This document shows, one piece after another, positions 5,921 to 15,599 of a stretch of DNA of 19,477 nucleotides (positions within the stretch are counted from its first letter, which is position 1; each line of letters begins with the position of its first letter). The notes below the pieces were generated by a model. It had not been told where the DNA came from. It saw only the letters and a list, made by a program, of their open reading frames with translations, and searched no databases. The position numbers and the translations under genes are program-made. The stretch comes from Bacteroidetes bacterium UBA6491. Its GTDB lineage: Bacteria; Bacteroidota; Bacteroidia; NS11-12g; UBA9320. The stretch spans positions 658 to 20,134 of the forward strand of contig DJML01000030.1 of assembly GCA_002436505.1 (NCBI GenBank). The letters are read 5' to 3'.

Positions 5921-7899
5921 CAGACTATTTCGTATTCAGTTATTTCAATCTTGACGGTTGTACCAAGGCCACCGGTCACCGACATTTTTGCCTTCATCTT
6001 GGAAGCCAGAGAATGCACAAGCTTCATTCCGAATGAAGAACTTTTATCAAGGTCAAAAGCATCCGGTAACCCAATGCCATCATCCTGCACCGTAAGGGTA
6101 AGAAGTTCATTCTTTTCCGAAAGCCTTATAAGCAAGCGGCCTTTTTCCCTCTTTTCAAACGCATATTTGAACGCATTTGTTATCAACTCATTGAGTATTA
6201 ATCCAATTGGGATGGCCGTGTTTATATCAAGTTCAATAGGATCTATGTCAGTGATCACCTCTATCTGGTCTTTGTCAATGCTATACGATTTGCCAAGTGT
6301 TTCAAGGAGGTTATGAATATAATTATCAATATTAATTCCTTTCAGGTTCTTCTCCTGGTAAAGTTTCTGGTGTATCATCGCCATCGATTGAATCCTCGTA
6401 CGGCATTCCTTCAAAAGTTGAACCGTCTTTTCGTCGTCGATATGACGCGACTGAATACTGATCAGGCTGGAAACAAATTGCAGGTTATTTTGGACTCTGT
6501 GATGAATTTCACGCAGGAGGACCTCCTTCTCGCGAAGTGAATTCTCGATGATCTGATTCTTCTCCTGTAAGGTGATGTTCCTCTTTTGCTTGACTCTGTA
6601 CTGATATCTGAACATTCCACCCAGCCCCAAAGCAAGGACAAGAACAGCCCAAAGGAAATATGTCTGTACCTCACTTCTTCTTTTTAAAAGCTCCTCAACT
6701 GCTTTCTCCGAACGAAGCGTAGCCCTTTCCGCACGTAGTTGTTCAATTTCTCGCTGCTGTCTTTCTTCATTGTACTTTCCTTCAGCCTCCAGAATTGCAC
6801 GTTGCTTTTCCTCGTCGTGCAGGCTGTCATTGTAATCCTGGTATTTGAGCTTAAAATTATAAGCTTGCTCAAACTGCTTTAACGCAGCATAAGATCTCGA
6901 AAGTTCGTTGTATGCAGCCGCAAGCATGCTCTTTGATCCGAGCTGTGTCGCCTGTTCGACCGTTTTGTTGCCATACTCAATTGCCTTTTCATACCTCCCC
7001 TGTTCAAATGTTGCTTTAGTTAAATACCTGTTACAGGTTAATTCCCAGTTTCTATCGCCAAGAGACACGTACAGATCTTTAGCCTTCAGATAGTGATTTA
7101 TTGCTTCAACGTAATTCCCTTTTTCGGCCAGTATCAATCCTTTTGTAACTTCATTTCTTGCGATTCCCTGAGTAAGACCTGCCGTATTATAAAATCTAAG
7201 TGAACGATTAACCCAGTAAGAAGCATTTTCCAGTTCTCTCATTTCATATTGCAACTGTGCATAGTCTCCGACAACATTATAGAAATGAGCAGAATCTCCA
7301 CCTTTTAGCAAAATGTCCATCGCTTCAGACATATACTTATTGGCCTTTTTAAAGTCCTTCTGAAGCGCAAAAACGATGCCTACGTTGTGTGAAGTCGTCG
7401 CAACTTTGATCATTTCACCCATTCTTTCCTTGATCTTAAGTGCTTTCAGGTAGTATTTGATTGAACGCGAGTAATCTCCTTTGTTCTGGCTGACCAGGCC
7501 AAGGTTATTATAGATCCCTGCCTGCTTGATCGAATCCTTTTCTTTTACGTAGTATTCCATCGCTACCAGGTAGTGCTTTAGTGCACTGTCATATTCCGTC
7601 ATCATCAGAAATGTATTGCCAATTCTTGTATGGCTGGCTGTAATTCCTGTTTCGAAACCGATCTCAATAGCTGTTTTATTGCTTAAACGCATATAATAAA
7701 GCGTGCTGTCGTAGCTTATTGATTGAAAGTTCAATCCCAGGCGGATATAATTCCAAACGAGCCCGGTATCTCCTTTCAGAGAATCCACCTTATGTTTCAG
7801 CTCTTCAATCTTTGGTGTCTGTGCATTGCTATGGGAAGGGTTTAACGTGGCTACAAAAAACAAAATCAATGAAACAAGCATCATTAGTACTGATCTCAC
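5920..7899 (-). CDS. TPR sensor histidine kinase (HisKA_2 type)
   Basis: I choose the GTG at 7899 because it yields a compact signal peptide (MRSVLMMLVSLILFF, ending SNAQ at 27). The same frame extends to TTG codons at 7941 and 7947, and an ATG lies at 7884, so the start is uncertain. Numbering here is from the GTG. Residues about 40-355 form a run of tetratricopeptide repeats expected in the periplasm. A charged coiled coil (360-411) leads to one membrane helix (about 414-430). The cytoplasmic part has the HisKA_2 motif REIHHRVQNNLQFVSSLISI with His466/467. The HATPase boxes are LNELITNAFKYAF (569-581), DDGIGLPD (606-613), SSFGMKL and GLGTTVKIEI. The kinase should autophosphorylate and signal to the overlapping LytTR regulator. 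A periplasmic TPR sensor may read a protein partner or envelope state, but the signal is unknown. Confidence 0.93.
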   Translation of the reverse strand: MRSVLMMLVSLILFFVATLNPSHSNAQTPKIEELKHKVDSLKGDTGLVWNYIRLGLNFQSISYDSTLYYMRLSNKTAIEIGFETGITASHTRIGNTFLMMTEYDSALKHYLVAMEYYVKEKDSIKQAGIYNNLGLVSQNKGDYSRSIKYYLKALKIKERMGEMIKVATTSHNVGIVFALQKDFKKANKYMSEAMDILLKGGDSAHFYNVVGDYAQLQYEMRELENASYWVNRSLRFYNTAGLTQGIARNEVTKGLILAEKGNYVEAINHYLKAKDLYVSLGDRNWELTCNRYLTKATFEQGRYEKAIEYGNKTVEQATQLGSKSMLAAAYNELSRSYAALKQFEQAYNFKLKYQDYNDSLHDEEKQRAILEAEGKYNEERQQREIEQLRAERATLRSEKAVEELLKRRSEVQTYFLWAVLVLALGLGGMFRYQYRVKQKRNITLQEKNQIIENSLREKEVLLREIHHRVQNNLQFVSSLISIQSRHIDDEKTVQLLKECRTRIQSMAMIHQKLYQEKNLKGINIDNYIHNLLETLGKSYSIDKDQIEVITDIDPIELDINTAIPIGLILNELITNAFKYAFEKREKGRLLIRLSEKNELLTLTVQDDGIGLPDAFDLDKSSSFGMKLVHSLASKMKAKMSVTGGLGTTVKIEITEYEIV

Positions 7900-7983
7900 A
7901 CTGATTAATTCACGCTTATTATTGTTTGAAAATATTTTCAAGGTCAAATTTTTAATATTTTAGGAATAATATCTTTGGGCCGT

Positions 7984-8009
7984 GGTTACATAATGAACAT
8001 TATTTAACC
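7984..8009. promoter_or_regulatory. 26-base near-perfect inverted repeat upstream of the kinase gene
   Basis: The left arm GGTTAcATAATG faces CATTATtTAACC across the two-base centre AA, so 11 of 12 arm positions pair. It sits in the 110-base gap between the giant T9SS gene's stop and the kinase gene. Read on the minus strand it has no T tract after it, which argues against a simple intrinsic terminator. It could be an operator for the kinase-regulator operon or a stabilising or processing hairpin at the 3' end of the giant transcript. Confidence 0.5.
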
Positions 8010-8057
8010 AAAAACCATTGTAAAAATAGGTAAAAACGTGAATCTGATGGTCAGTCG

Positions 8058-11000
8058 TTACCTTATAACATGTATTGAGCCAGTGTATGCATGTGGCATG
8101 TTCTCGTGATCGATCACATTGATCTGATAGAAATAAACACCTGCCATAATATCTCCCGGGTCCCACTCGTCTCGTTCATTTGCTGACCTGAACAGCAGTT
8201 CTCCCCATCTGTTAAATATGAACATTTCGTATTTAACGATGCCGTATCCGGTCGGCCTGAAAACGTCATTTATTCCGTCGCCATTCGGGGTTACAGTGTT
8301 TGGCATAAAGAAAGTGTAGATGAAATTTACACGTACAGAACTTGTGAATGTATCTGCACACCCTTCATCTGTAGTTGCGACCTGGGTGATCCAGTACGTT
8401 CCGCTATCAGTGAATCTATGGCTGAAATTTCGGCTCGAATAGAAAGCACCGTCCGAAATCTCGTAAGTCACTCCTGAACTACCTGCGGAAAGATCCTTGA
8501 ACACGATATCACTGTTCAGTATATCGGTCTCAACCGGACTTGCCGTAAAACTCGCTGTAGGCAGCGGGAAGATGTCTACATTTCCATTTGTCGTATAGTA
8601 ACACCCTGGGCCGGTTTCGAACCACATGGTCAGGTTATGTGTACCAGCCTGACCCCTGGGATAGGTATAGAAGAAATCTTCTTTTCCTTTTACGGTGTCT
8701 CCGTTACCCATATAGAACCAAATACTTGATATAGGAGCATTTAAATTGGTGGACGTGTTCCGTACCCTGGTTTCAACATCGGCACAAACATCATCAATTG
8801 TAAATGAAGGTGCAACAACCGGGTTTGTTGTTACTGTTTGTTCTATTGTATCCTTGCAGTTAAAGTTATTCGCAACTTCCAGCCGGATATTAAAATTACC
8901 GGAAACACCATAATTGTGGCTAAAATCAGGGGTATTTCGACTGGAATTATCATGGAGCGTCCATAACCAGTTCGTTATTGTTCCCTCGGCAGTCGTTGAC
9001 ATGTCTTTAAAAGAAACAAGATCATCCTTGCAAGGCAACACCCAATCTAGACCTGCAACAGGTTTTGGGTCTACATGGATCGTAAAGGATGAATCTGAAA
9101 CACATCCTGCATTGGAGGTGATCATCATATCAATGGTGTGATCACCATTGGTGTTAAAAACATGCTTTATTGTAGTGCCAGTTCCCTGACCAGTTCCATT
9201 AATGGACCAGGCTACTGAACGAATGGAATCCGGCATTGATTCTACATGTTCAAGAGTGATCATATCCTGTGCACAATTGCCTGTGACACGCAGAACCGGT
9301 TCCGGCAAATAGTGCACAATTGCCTGTGAGTCAACCGTGTCCGTGCAACCATAATCCGATTTCACAGCAAGCGAAACAGGATAATATCCATATGTCGGAT
9401 ATAATTCACCGGTCTTTTTATTCCCCTGGTAATAACTTCCACCGGTATTCCACCAGTGTTCCAGGATCAGCCCCTCCGAAATAACAGAAACATCTTCCAG
9501 TATTATTGAATCCCCTTCGCACACCGGCTCTGTATAAATGCCTGCAACCGGTAACGGATGGACATCCAGTATTGCTGAAGCTGTGTCGCTGCAGCCATAC
9601 TTTGTGGTCGTAACAACTGTAATGTTGCGAATGCCAGTGTCTGTAGATCTATAATTCCAGTCTTTACCTGTGGAAATCATACCATCCGCATCCCACTCCG
9701 TGTAAGCTATTGAGTCCCCTATCACAGTTGGCTGCATTGAAATACTGTCGAAAAGGCAAATGTCACTATCCAACAAGGCCGTTACCGGCTTTTCGTACAC
9801 AAGCATATTTTCTTTCACTGATCTTTCGCATCCTTTATCTGACACCGTGATCAGCTCTACTGAGATGAGTCCTTTTTGAGGCATGATCACGACAGGTGCC
9901 GATCCGGAAAATGTATCGTTCAGAACAACCCATTTCTGTTCATATGAACCGGAATTAATCGTGGTAAGATCTATCAACAAGGTTGTGTCCCACTGGCAAT
10001 CATCATGAATGTTCATTTTAGGTATTGGGTTCGGATAGATCGTAATTATCTCTGAGGTTTCATCTTTACATCCAAAGGAATCCTGAACAAAGAGATGCAA
10101 AGGGTAGGAGCCTGCAGAATCTATGATCTTGATCCAGTTCGCTCTGTTATAAGCGGTATCCAGGCCTGTGATCTCCCATCTTATTGAATCAAATTGTGAG
10201 TTCACATAGGTCGACTGATCTGAGAAGACGAACAGTTCACCTGCACAGGTGTCTTGTTTCGACAGAGCGGCAACCGGAATGTCCAGAACATCTATCCTGG
10301 TAGAATCGGTGTGTCTGCATCCGATGGCATCAAGTACGGTTAGAGTGTATGTTACATCAGTAGTAGGTTTGACAAACGTCCTTACTTTTGTTGGGTTATT
10401 AACTCCTGTCGCAGGGCTCCACTGGTATGATTTAAAACCGGTTCCTCCTGTAACAATATTTCCAATAATTGTGCTGTCTCCCCTACAAAGGTTCCTGAAC
10501 TTTGAAAAATTCGTGACCATCTGTGGCCGTACGGTAACATTGACTGTATCTCTGGTCTTACACTGCCCTTTATCCGTAAGAAGAACGAGTTGATAGATGC
10601 TGTCTTTAAACCCGGCATTGCCTGTACTGAATAACGTCCTGGCAGAGTCTGGCATTAATATCCCTTTTTTCGGTGACCACAGGTATGAATTGCCGGCTAT
10701 CCCCGGATTCCCGATCTGAACCTCTTCAAAAGAGCAAATTGTTGTATCATTTCCTGCGTTCCTTAGAGGAAGCGGAGGGATCTTGAGAAATGACGGTGAG
10801 CACACGCAATTCGTGGAGTCAATTACCAGCAACAGTCTGCAACTTTCTTCCGGGGATGTGCTGAAAGCAATAGATCTGGCTACAGAAGTGAGGTCAATAC
10901 GATCGCTAATGGAGTCAATGTAAATTACGGATTCAGAGAGGTCAAAATACCCGTTGCCGTTCTTATCGTAAACGACAAGGACTTTCACAACCTGTCCTGA

Positions 11001-14000
11001 ATCCTTCGCCGAGCCAGAATTTCGGATCAAATAATCAAGGGTTACAAGTTCCTTTGTTGAAGATGGAAGTGACTGGCCTTTCACAAAAGACAGCTCATAC
11101 TGTGACTTAATGATAGAGTCCAGCTTAAGGTCGTCGGCTGTAACAACATTAATATCGCACCAGGTGCTGTCCTTAACGCAAAGCGCAGGTTGTTTGACCA
11201 CTGACTGGGCGAAGATCTGAACACCCTCGCAAGGCAGCTCTTCAGCAACTAGGTAAACCGAGATATCAAAAACAGAAGAGTCTCCTGCAGTAATTCCTGA
11301 AGGGAGTATCCATTCAATCGTCTTCCCTCCTGTAGCCTGAATAATATTGGAGAAGAATGCCGGTGCATTATGCTTTGCATCCGCAACCAGTGAATCTATG
11401 TAAAGCCCGTCGGGGACAATAAGCTGGATACGGTCATTTACTTTGGTCGTATCCGGACCTAAATTTAAAAATTTAAAAGAGGCCCTGCCTCCAAATCTAC
11501 AAACTTCCAGAGGGTCGATCTCAAAAGACATTGCGGCAAAGTATGGTTTGGTTACGCCTTTAATGTTTATTGGATCGCCAATTTCAAATGCAGCATTTAC
11601 AGGGTTTCCGCATTTAAGCGTCCCTCCCGGCTTCATCAGCAGGTAACTTGAAGATGCAAAATCACAATCTGTTTCAAGATTGAAGGTAAAATAGACAGTA
11701 GAAACATTGTCATTTATCCCTCCCATTCCATCTTTTTTCAAACCGGTATGCGCTCCTGCAAGATCCCATCTGACCACACCAGCTTTCGGAGATGATTTGC
11801 CGGTGACCATCACTGAATCCGTCGATCCTTCAAGACGTAGCCATGCTGTGTCTCCAAGGACCATACCGGTTCTCATGATGAGATCAACATACAGGTCATA
11901 AACTCGGGACCTGCCTGTGTTGATGATCTTCATAGAATAGCTCACTGGTTCGCATAGATTAACTTCAGCAGGGACATCCAGCAGACTAACATCCAGCCTT
12001 GTATTGACCGGTGTATATTTAAGCATCAGCTTTGTTGTAATGCAAGGATAGGCCGCAATTGAATCCGGATATCCAACACAATTTGAACCGAACAACAGTT
12101 CAATGCTGTCGGTATTACAATTTACGTAGACTGCCCTTAAAATGATATCTTTTGTGCCTTGCTTTACAAGGTTTCCAAGCGGAAGAAAATCTGCCGTTAA
12201 AGGAATCGTACTGTTGTCAGTTAGATCTATCGCTTCGATCACACGTACATTGCCGTTGTTTATCGCTCCGACCCAAATATATTCAGCGTCAGAAAAAGTA
12301 GAGTTATTGGAAATCCTGAGTCTCCATTCCACTGTATCTGAATACGCCTTTACATCGATCTCCTGGGCAGTAATCTTCAGTTCAGGCTTGTTAAAGAAAA
12401 CGTTGTCAATCGCATTTGCCCCTTCGATCGTGTCATACCCTGTGCCAAAAGTTCCTTTTCTTTCAAAAACGAAAATATAACGCATTGGAGAGCTGCCCTG
12501 TCCAGCTTTACAGGTTGGGATATACCTTGTTCTGAAAACCCCGGTAAAACCGTCATCGCTTATATTGAGCGGTCCGGAACGATCCTTGTAATAATTTGCG
12601 ACATCATAAAAAAGTGTATCCCCTGAAGCGGATGTAGCGCTTAATGCAGCAGTGTCCTGAAATTCAACTTTTGTCACAGCTGAGCCTGCGGTCCGGTACT
12701 GATACATGTCACTGTAAACATGCGAAAAACCTGACGGTGGTATCACCATTACCTTGGAGAGTTTGGCCCAGGGCCGGTATTCGAAAGGGAAGAAATTTCC
12801 CCCGGCATAATTCGAACAACAATTGCCGATGCTCAGGTAAAAATTATTGGAAACCGTAAGGACATCACAACTGTTGGTGTACCAGTTATTGGTGCAACAA
12901 TTTGTGAAGTATGTTCCGGCGAGAACAAACCTGCCGGAAAAAGTATCGCACTGGTATTTCTGAGACGATGAAGGTGATGCCACCGTACTCATGTAAAACT
13001 CATTTGTAGAGGTAATCTCCTGGATGAAGTTGCCCGGATTCGGATCTACGACATAATATACCTCGACATTTATGCTGTCGCCGGCAAAATATTGAAAACC
13101 GCTGTAAAGAGGACAACCGGAGCTTATAAGTGCCGGAATCCCGAAATCGAATTCAATGGTCCTGGTATTTCCGGACAATGATGTTGTATAGGACACATTA
13201 CCACAGTTATAAAGTAAACTTCCGCTACGGTAAATCTTTACCCTGGCATCCGCAACCTTTAGGTATCTCCCATAAGGGATTATCGATTTTGCTTTGCCGT
13301 ATCTCCAGTTCTTCACTGAACCTGCAGCTAAAATTTTCCCTCTGAATGTCGTTAGCAATGTGTCTCTGTAAACAACCCTTTCCGTTTTAATTTTATCCAG
13401 GTCAATCGTGCCGCTTGCGTCCGGAAGACCATCGTTGTCATTGTCAGGTTTCCCGATAGAGATCCTCTCAGCGGTAAACGACCGGAAAGCCATTCCGCCT
13501 GCGCATTTGGGATTGCAATGAAGCTTAACATTTCCGCTGCCACAATAAATATTGAGGAAACACCCGGTGCTGCAGGATGTGTCAGGGTTATAATACAGAT
13601 CCATCTGATAGCTGCCTGTGCCATGGTCGGCACTTGAATTACATTTCCCGCTGACCCTTATGATAAGTTCAGACAGATTAAGCGTTGTTGTCGGACTTCC
13701 TGAGAATCTGGCGTATATGGTATCGCCTTTCTGGGTAACCGACTCAGGTTTCCAGGCCCCCCCGTTCAGGTTATAATATGCAAAGTCATTAACATTCAGC
13801 GAATGGCTAAATCCTGAAGGCAGAATAAAACGGGCATCCATTCGGGACTTTGAAGATATCCCCATGAGATAGCCATTGGAAACCGTGAAGATGAACTTTG
13901 CATTTTCTCCATCCAGAACGTCGGAAGGCGTGCTGCTTGACATACTAAAACTTTGAATATATCCACCTGAACCCCAGACTTCCGCGTCAATTATTTTTGT

Positions 14001-15314
14001 CTTACACTGATCATAGTATGATGGCAGGTAGCGCCAACGATGACTATAAAAAGCAGGGCCACAAGCATCGATGCAACAAGACCGGGAATCCCATTCAATG
14101 AACATTGTGTCTCCGGGTGCCAGATCCGGCAGATTCAATGTTACCCCACCCACAGGATAAGAACTGAGACAGGCAAAGGTCCCGGAGGTGTCAACTATTT
14201 CAACACCGACAGGTACGGAAGCGGTCCATGATCCGGAAGCGCCTTTTCTATATTTTATAGAACTTACGACGATCTCTGTAAGGATCCTCGAATAATAACC
14301 GCCATTGTAAGAATTGAAAATATTCATCTCAAAAGTACGTGCGGTATCGTTGCCGGTATTGATCACCCGAAGGCCATTTGTGCTTAAGTTGCTGGCGTCA
14401 AGACAAGGCGTTTTCCCATCCGTTACCCTTATGGAAAGTTTTGGCGCCCTTGTAGAAACCGTGAGGTTTGCTGAAGATGTAACCACATCGCACAGTTTTC
14501 CTCCACACCCCCACTCTAACCGGTAGGTCGACTTCAACCGATCACAGGTCAATACCACTATGGTGTCATAGATTACTACCGTTTCGTTAAGATCCAGAAC
14601 AGCGTCCTTGTTTCCGGTTAATTTAAAATGGGTAGAGTCAAAGACCGACCGGATGGTATCCTTCGAAATTGTGATCGAGCCACCGCTTGTGCCGATAACT
14701 TTCATCCCATTTTGGTTCACCTGCGTAAACAGAAATTTATGGGCGCCACCCTGTCCTGTGTTATATAAAGTGATCTTTCTTACTATAGTGTCTCCAAGAT
14801 CTACTGTTGCAAAGCGGTTAGTTATATCCTTAATATTCAACGATGGTTCACGAACAGACAAAGGCTTTGTTGAGATACTCAGGGACCCTCCCGAATAATC
14901 AGAAGTTAGCTTTATCGTTGCCAGGCCTCCATTGTTAACGAGGTTGCTGAGATCGCAATCAGCTTCGATAGAAATTTTAAACGTTACGGCTTTTGTTATA
15001 GGGATATCATTAACGGAAAAGACCGGAACGTTCAGGTTCGAAACATTGTTTTCGGAGACGTTACTGCCTGATAATGAACTAACCACATATTTAACCCCAG
15101 ATGGGAGATCAACGTCAACAGTTATGCCGGTCACTGTGGAGGTCGTTATATTTCGGACCTCAATTTCAAATTCAACCTCATCTCCGCATATTACTATCTC
15201 AGAAGGATTCACATAATCCAGGTTGAGAGAGGCCTGACCATAGATGTTTCCTAAACCTATGAACAAAAGGACAGATAACCAGGAAAATTTCAATGCTTTG
15301 CTTACCGCTGACAT
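8058..15314 (-). CDS. Giant T9SS type B surface protein with DUF11-like, Cys-rich and PKD/Ig-like regions
   Basis: This is an uninterrupted 2418-residue frame. Residues 1-27 are a signal peptide (MSAVSKALKFSWLSVLLFIG, then NIYGQ). Residues about 28-400 hold DUF11-like beta modules (EVEFEIEVRNITTST, ITLYNTGQGG, LRVINTGNDT). Residues about 405-840 are unusual and Cys-rich, with CCIDAC, CSTGC, HCNPKC, NCCTNN and NCCSN clusters and a Ca-binding-like DNDNDGLPD near 624. A second set of DUF11-like modules runs to about 1500 and includes VYDKNGNGYFDLSES. About ten tandem PKD/Ig-like modules of roughly 80 residues fill 1515-2334. Most have a Cys near the start and a GC near the end, suggesting one disulfide each. 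Residues 2335-2418 are a type B sorting domain (FFMPNTVTPNGDGINDVF, FNRWGELLF, GVYFYQI). The family includes large adhesins and filaments, so this one is probably surface-anchored and adhesive. No catalytic domain is seen. Confidence 0.93.
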   Translation of the reverse strand: MSAVSKALKFSWLSVLLFIGLGNIYGQASLNLDYVNPSEIVICGDEVEFEIEVRNITTSTVTGITVDVDLPSGVKYVVSSLSGSNVSENNVSNLNVPVFSVNDIPITKAVTFKISIEADCDLSNLVNNGGLATIKLTSDYSGGSLSISTKPLSVREPSLNIKDITNRFATVDLGDTIVRKITLYNTGQGGAHKFLFTQVNQNGMKVIGTSGGSITISKDTIRSVFDSTHFKLTGNKDAVLDLNETVVIYDTIVVLTCDRLKSTYRLEWGCGGKLCDVVTSSANLTVSTRAPKLSIRVTDGKTPCLDASNLSTNGLRVINTGNDTARTFEMNIFNSYNGGYYSRILTEIVVSSIKYRKGASGSWTASVPVGVEIVDTSGTFACLSSYPVGGVTLNLPDLAPGDTMFIEWDSRSCCIDACGPAFYSHRWRYLPSYYDQCKTKIIDAEVWGSGGYIQSFSMSSSTPSDVLDGENAKFIFTVSNGYLMGISSKSRMDARFILPSGFSHSLNVNDFAYYNLNGGAWKPESVTQKGDTIYARFSGSPTTTLNLSELIIRVSGKCNSSADHGTGSYQMDLYYNPDTSCSTGCFLNIYCGSGNVKLHCNPKCAGGMAFRSFTAERISIGKPDNDNDGLPDASGTIDLDKIKTERVVYRDTLLTTFRGKILAAGSVKNWRYGKAKSIIPYGRYLKVADARVKIYRSGSLLYNCGNVSYTTSLSGNTRTIEFDFGIPALISSGCPLYSGFQYFAGDSINVEVYYVVDPNPGNFIQEITSTNEFYMSTVASPSSSQKYQCDTFSGRFVLAGTYFTNCCTNNWYTNSCDVLTVSNNFYLSIGNCCSNYAGGNFFPFEYRPWAKLSKVMVIPPSGFSHVYSDMYQYRTAGSAVTKVEFQDTAALSATSASGDTLFYDVANYYKDRSGPLNISDDGFTGVFRTRYIPTCKAGQGSSPMRYIFVFERKGTFGTGYDTIEGANAIDNVFFNKPELKITAQEIDVKAYSDTVEWRLRISNNSTFSDAEYIWVGAINNGNVRVIEAIDLTDNSTIPLTADFLPLGNLVKQGTKDIILRAVYVNCNTDSIELLFGSNCVGYPDSIAAYPCITTKLMLKYTPVNTRLDVSLLDVPAEVNLCEPVSYSMKIINTGRSRVYDLYVDLIMRTGMVLGDTAWLRLEGSTDSVMVTGKSSPKAGVVRWDLAGAHTGLKKDGMGGINDNVSTVYFTFNLETDCDFASSSYLLMKPGGTLKCGNPVNAAFEIGDPINIKGVTKPYFAAMSFEIDPLEVCRFGGRASFKFLNLGPDTTKVNDRIQLIVPDGLYIDSLVADAKHNAPAFFSNIIQATGGKTIEWILPSGITAGDSSVFDISVYLVAEELPCEGVQIFAQSVVKQPALCVKDSTWCDINVVTADDLKLDSIIKSQYELSFVKGQSLPSSTKELVTLDYLIRNSGSAKDSGQVVKVLVVYDKNGNGYFDLSESVIYIDSISDRIDLTSVARSIAFSTSPEESCRLLLVIDSTNCVCSPSFLKIPPLPLRNAGNDTTICSFEEVQIGNPGIAGNSYLWSPKKGILMPDSARTLFSTGNAGFKDSIYQLVLLTDKGQCKTRDTVNVTVRPQMVTNFSKFRNLCRGDSTIIGNIVTGGTGFKSYQWSPATGVNNPTKVRTFVKPTTDVTYTLTVLDAIGCRHTDSTRIDVLDIPVAALSKQDTCAGELFVFSDQSTYVNSQFDSIRWEITGLDTAYNRANWIKIIDSAGSYPLHLFVQDSFGCKDETSEIITIYPNPIPKMNIHDDCQWDTTLLIDLTTINSGSYEQKWVVLNDTFSGSAPVVIMPQKGLISVELITVSDKGCERSVKENMLVYEKPVTALLDSDICLFDSISMQPTVIGDSIAYTEWDADGMISTGKDWNYRSTDTGIRNITVVTTTKYGCSDTASAILDVHPLPVAGIYTEPVCEGDSIILEDVSVISEGLILEHWWNTGGSYYQGNKKTGELYPTYGYYPVSLAVKSDYGCTDTVDSQAIVHYLPEPVLRVTGNCAQDMITLEHVESMPDSIRSVAWSINGTGQGTGTTIKHVFNTNGDHTIDMMITSNAGCVSDSSFTIHVDPKPVAGLDWVLPCKDDLVSFKDMSTTAEGTITNWLWTLHDNSSRNTPDFSHNYGVSGNFNIRLEVANNFNCKDTIEQTVTTNPVVAPSFTIDDVCADVETRVRNTSTNLNAPISSIWFYMGNGDTVKGKEDFFYTYPRGQAGTHNLTMWFETGPGCYYTTNGNVDIFPLPTASFTASPVETDILNSDIVFKDLSAGSSGVTYEISDGAFYSSRNFSHRFTDSGTYWITQVATTDEGCADTFTSSVRVNFIYTFFMPNTVTPNGDGINDVFRPTGYGIVKYEMFIFNRWGELLFRSANERDEWDPGDIMAGVYFYQINVIDHENMPHAYTGSIHVIR

Positions 15315-15372
15315 CTAACTTGTTTTACTACTAATAATGCGCAATATCAATCTAACAACCTACTAAGGTAGT

Positions 15373-15405
15373 CAAATCAAGTAAGTAAGTCAATTAAAAA
15401 ACCAA
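15373..15405 (-). promoter_or_regulatory. Weak candidate promoter of the giant T9SS gene
   Basis: On the minus strand, TTG (15405-15403) is followed after 22 bases by TTGATTTG (15380-15373), which matches TAnnTTTG at all but one fixed position. Transcription would start near 15367 and give a leader of about 50 nucleotides. Both elements are short and the region is AT-rich, so this is only a candidate. Confidence 0.25.
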
Positions 15406-15571
15406 TTCCCTTGATATTCTATATTTTAGAACTTTTTTCCAGCGTTGGTGCAACGTATTTGGGGCCTGTTCAGTCTTGTAAGAGTCAGAATTAGTAAAAA
15501 ACCATGTTTATGTTACATGTGGCCGGAATCTGCGTACGATGAAAAAGCATTTGATAATTGGACCACATACT

Positions 15572-15599
15572 GAAAATGCCCCTTTTTAGGGGCATTTTC
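15572..15599. terminator. Strong bidirectional intrinsic terminator
   Basis: GAAAATGCCCC (15572-15582) pairs perfectly with GGGGCATTTTC (15589-15599) around the loop TTTTTA. The GC core is flanked by A and T runs, so it can act in both directions. On the minus strand it lies 120 bases after the stop of the hemerythrin-like gene and probably insulates that gene from the giant gene's promoter. On the plus strand there is no known gene for it to terminate. Confidence 0.85.

Noticed and set aside
5519..6316. A 265-residue plus-strand frame opposite the kinase and regulator
   Set aside because: It is antisense to two clear, motif-complete genes and its sequence shows no domain pattern.
7970..7977. 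Exact TATCTTTG on the plus strand, a possible antisense promoter
   Set aside because: No -33 element lies at 17-23 bases and no plus-strand gene follows. Kept only as a note in the dyad finding.
15539..15589. A 16-codon plus-strand frame (MKKHLIIGPHTENAPF) whose stop lies in the terminator stem, resembling an attenuator leader peptide
   Set aside because: There is no plus-strand gene downstream to attenuate, no run of one regulatory amino acid, and only one stem is clear, so it is most likely chance.
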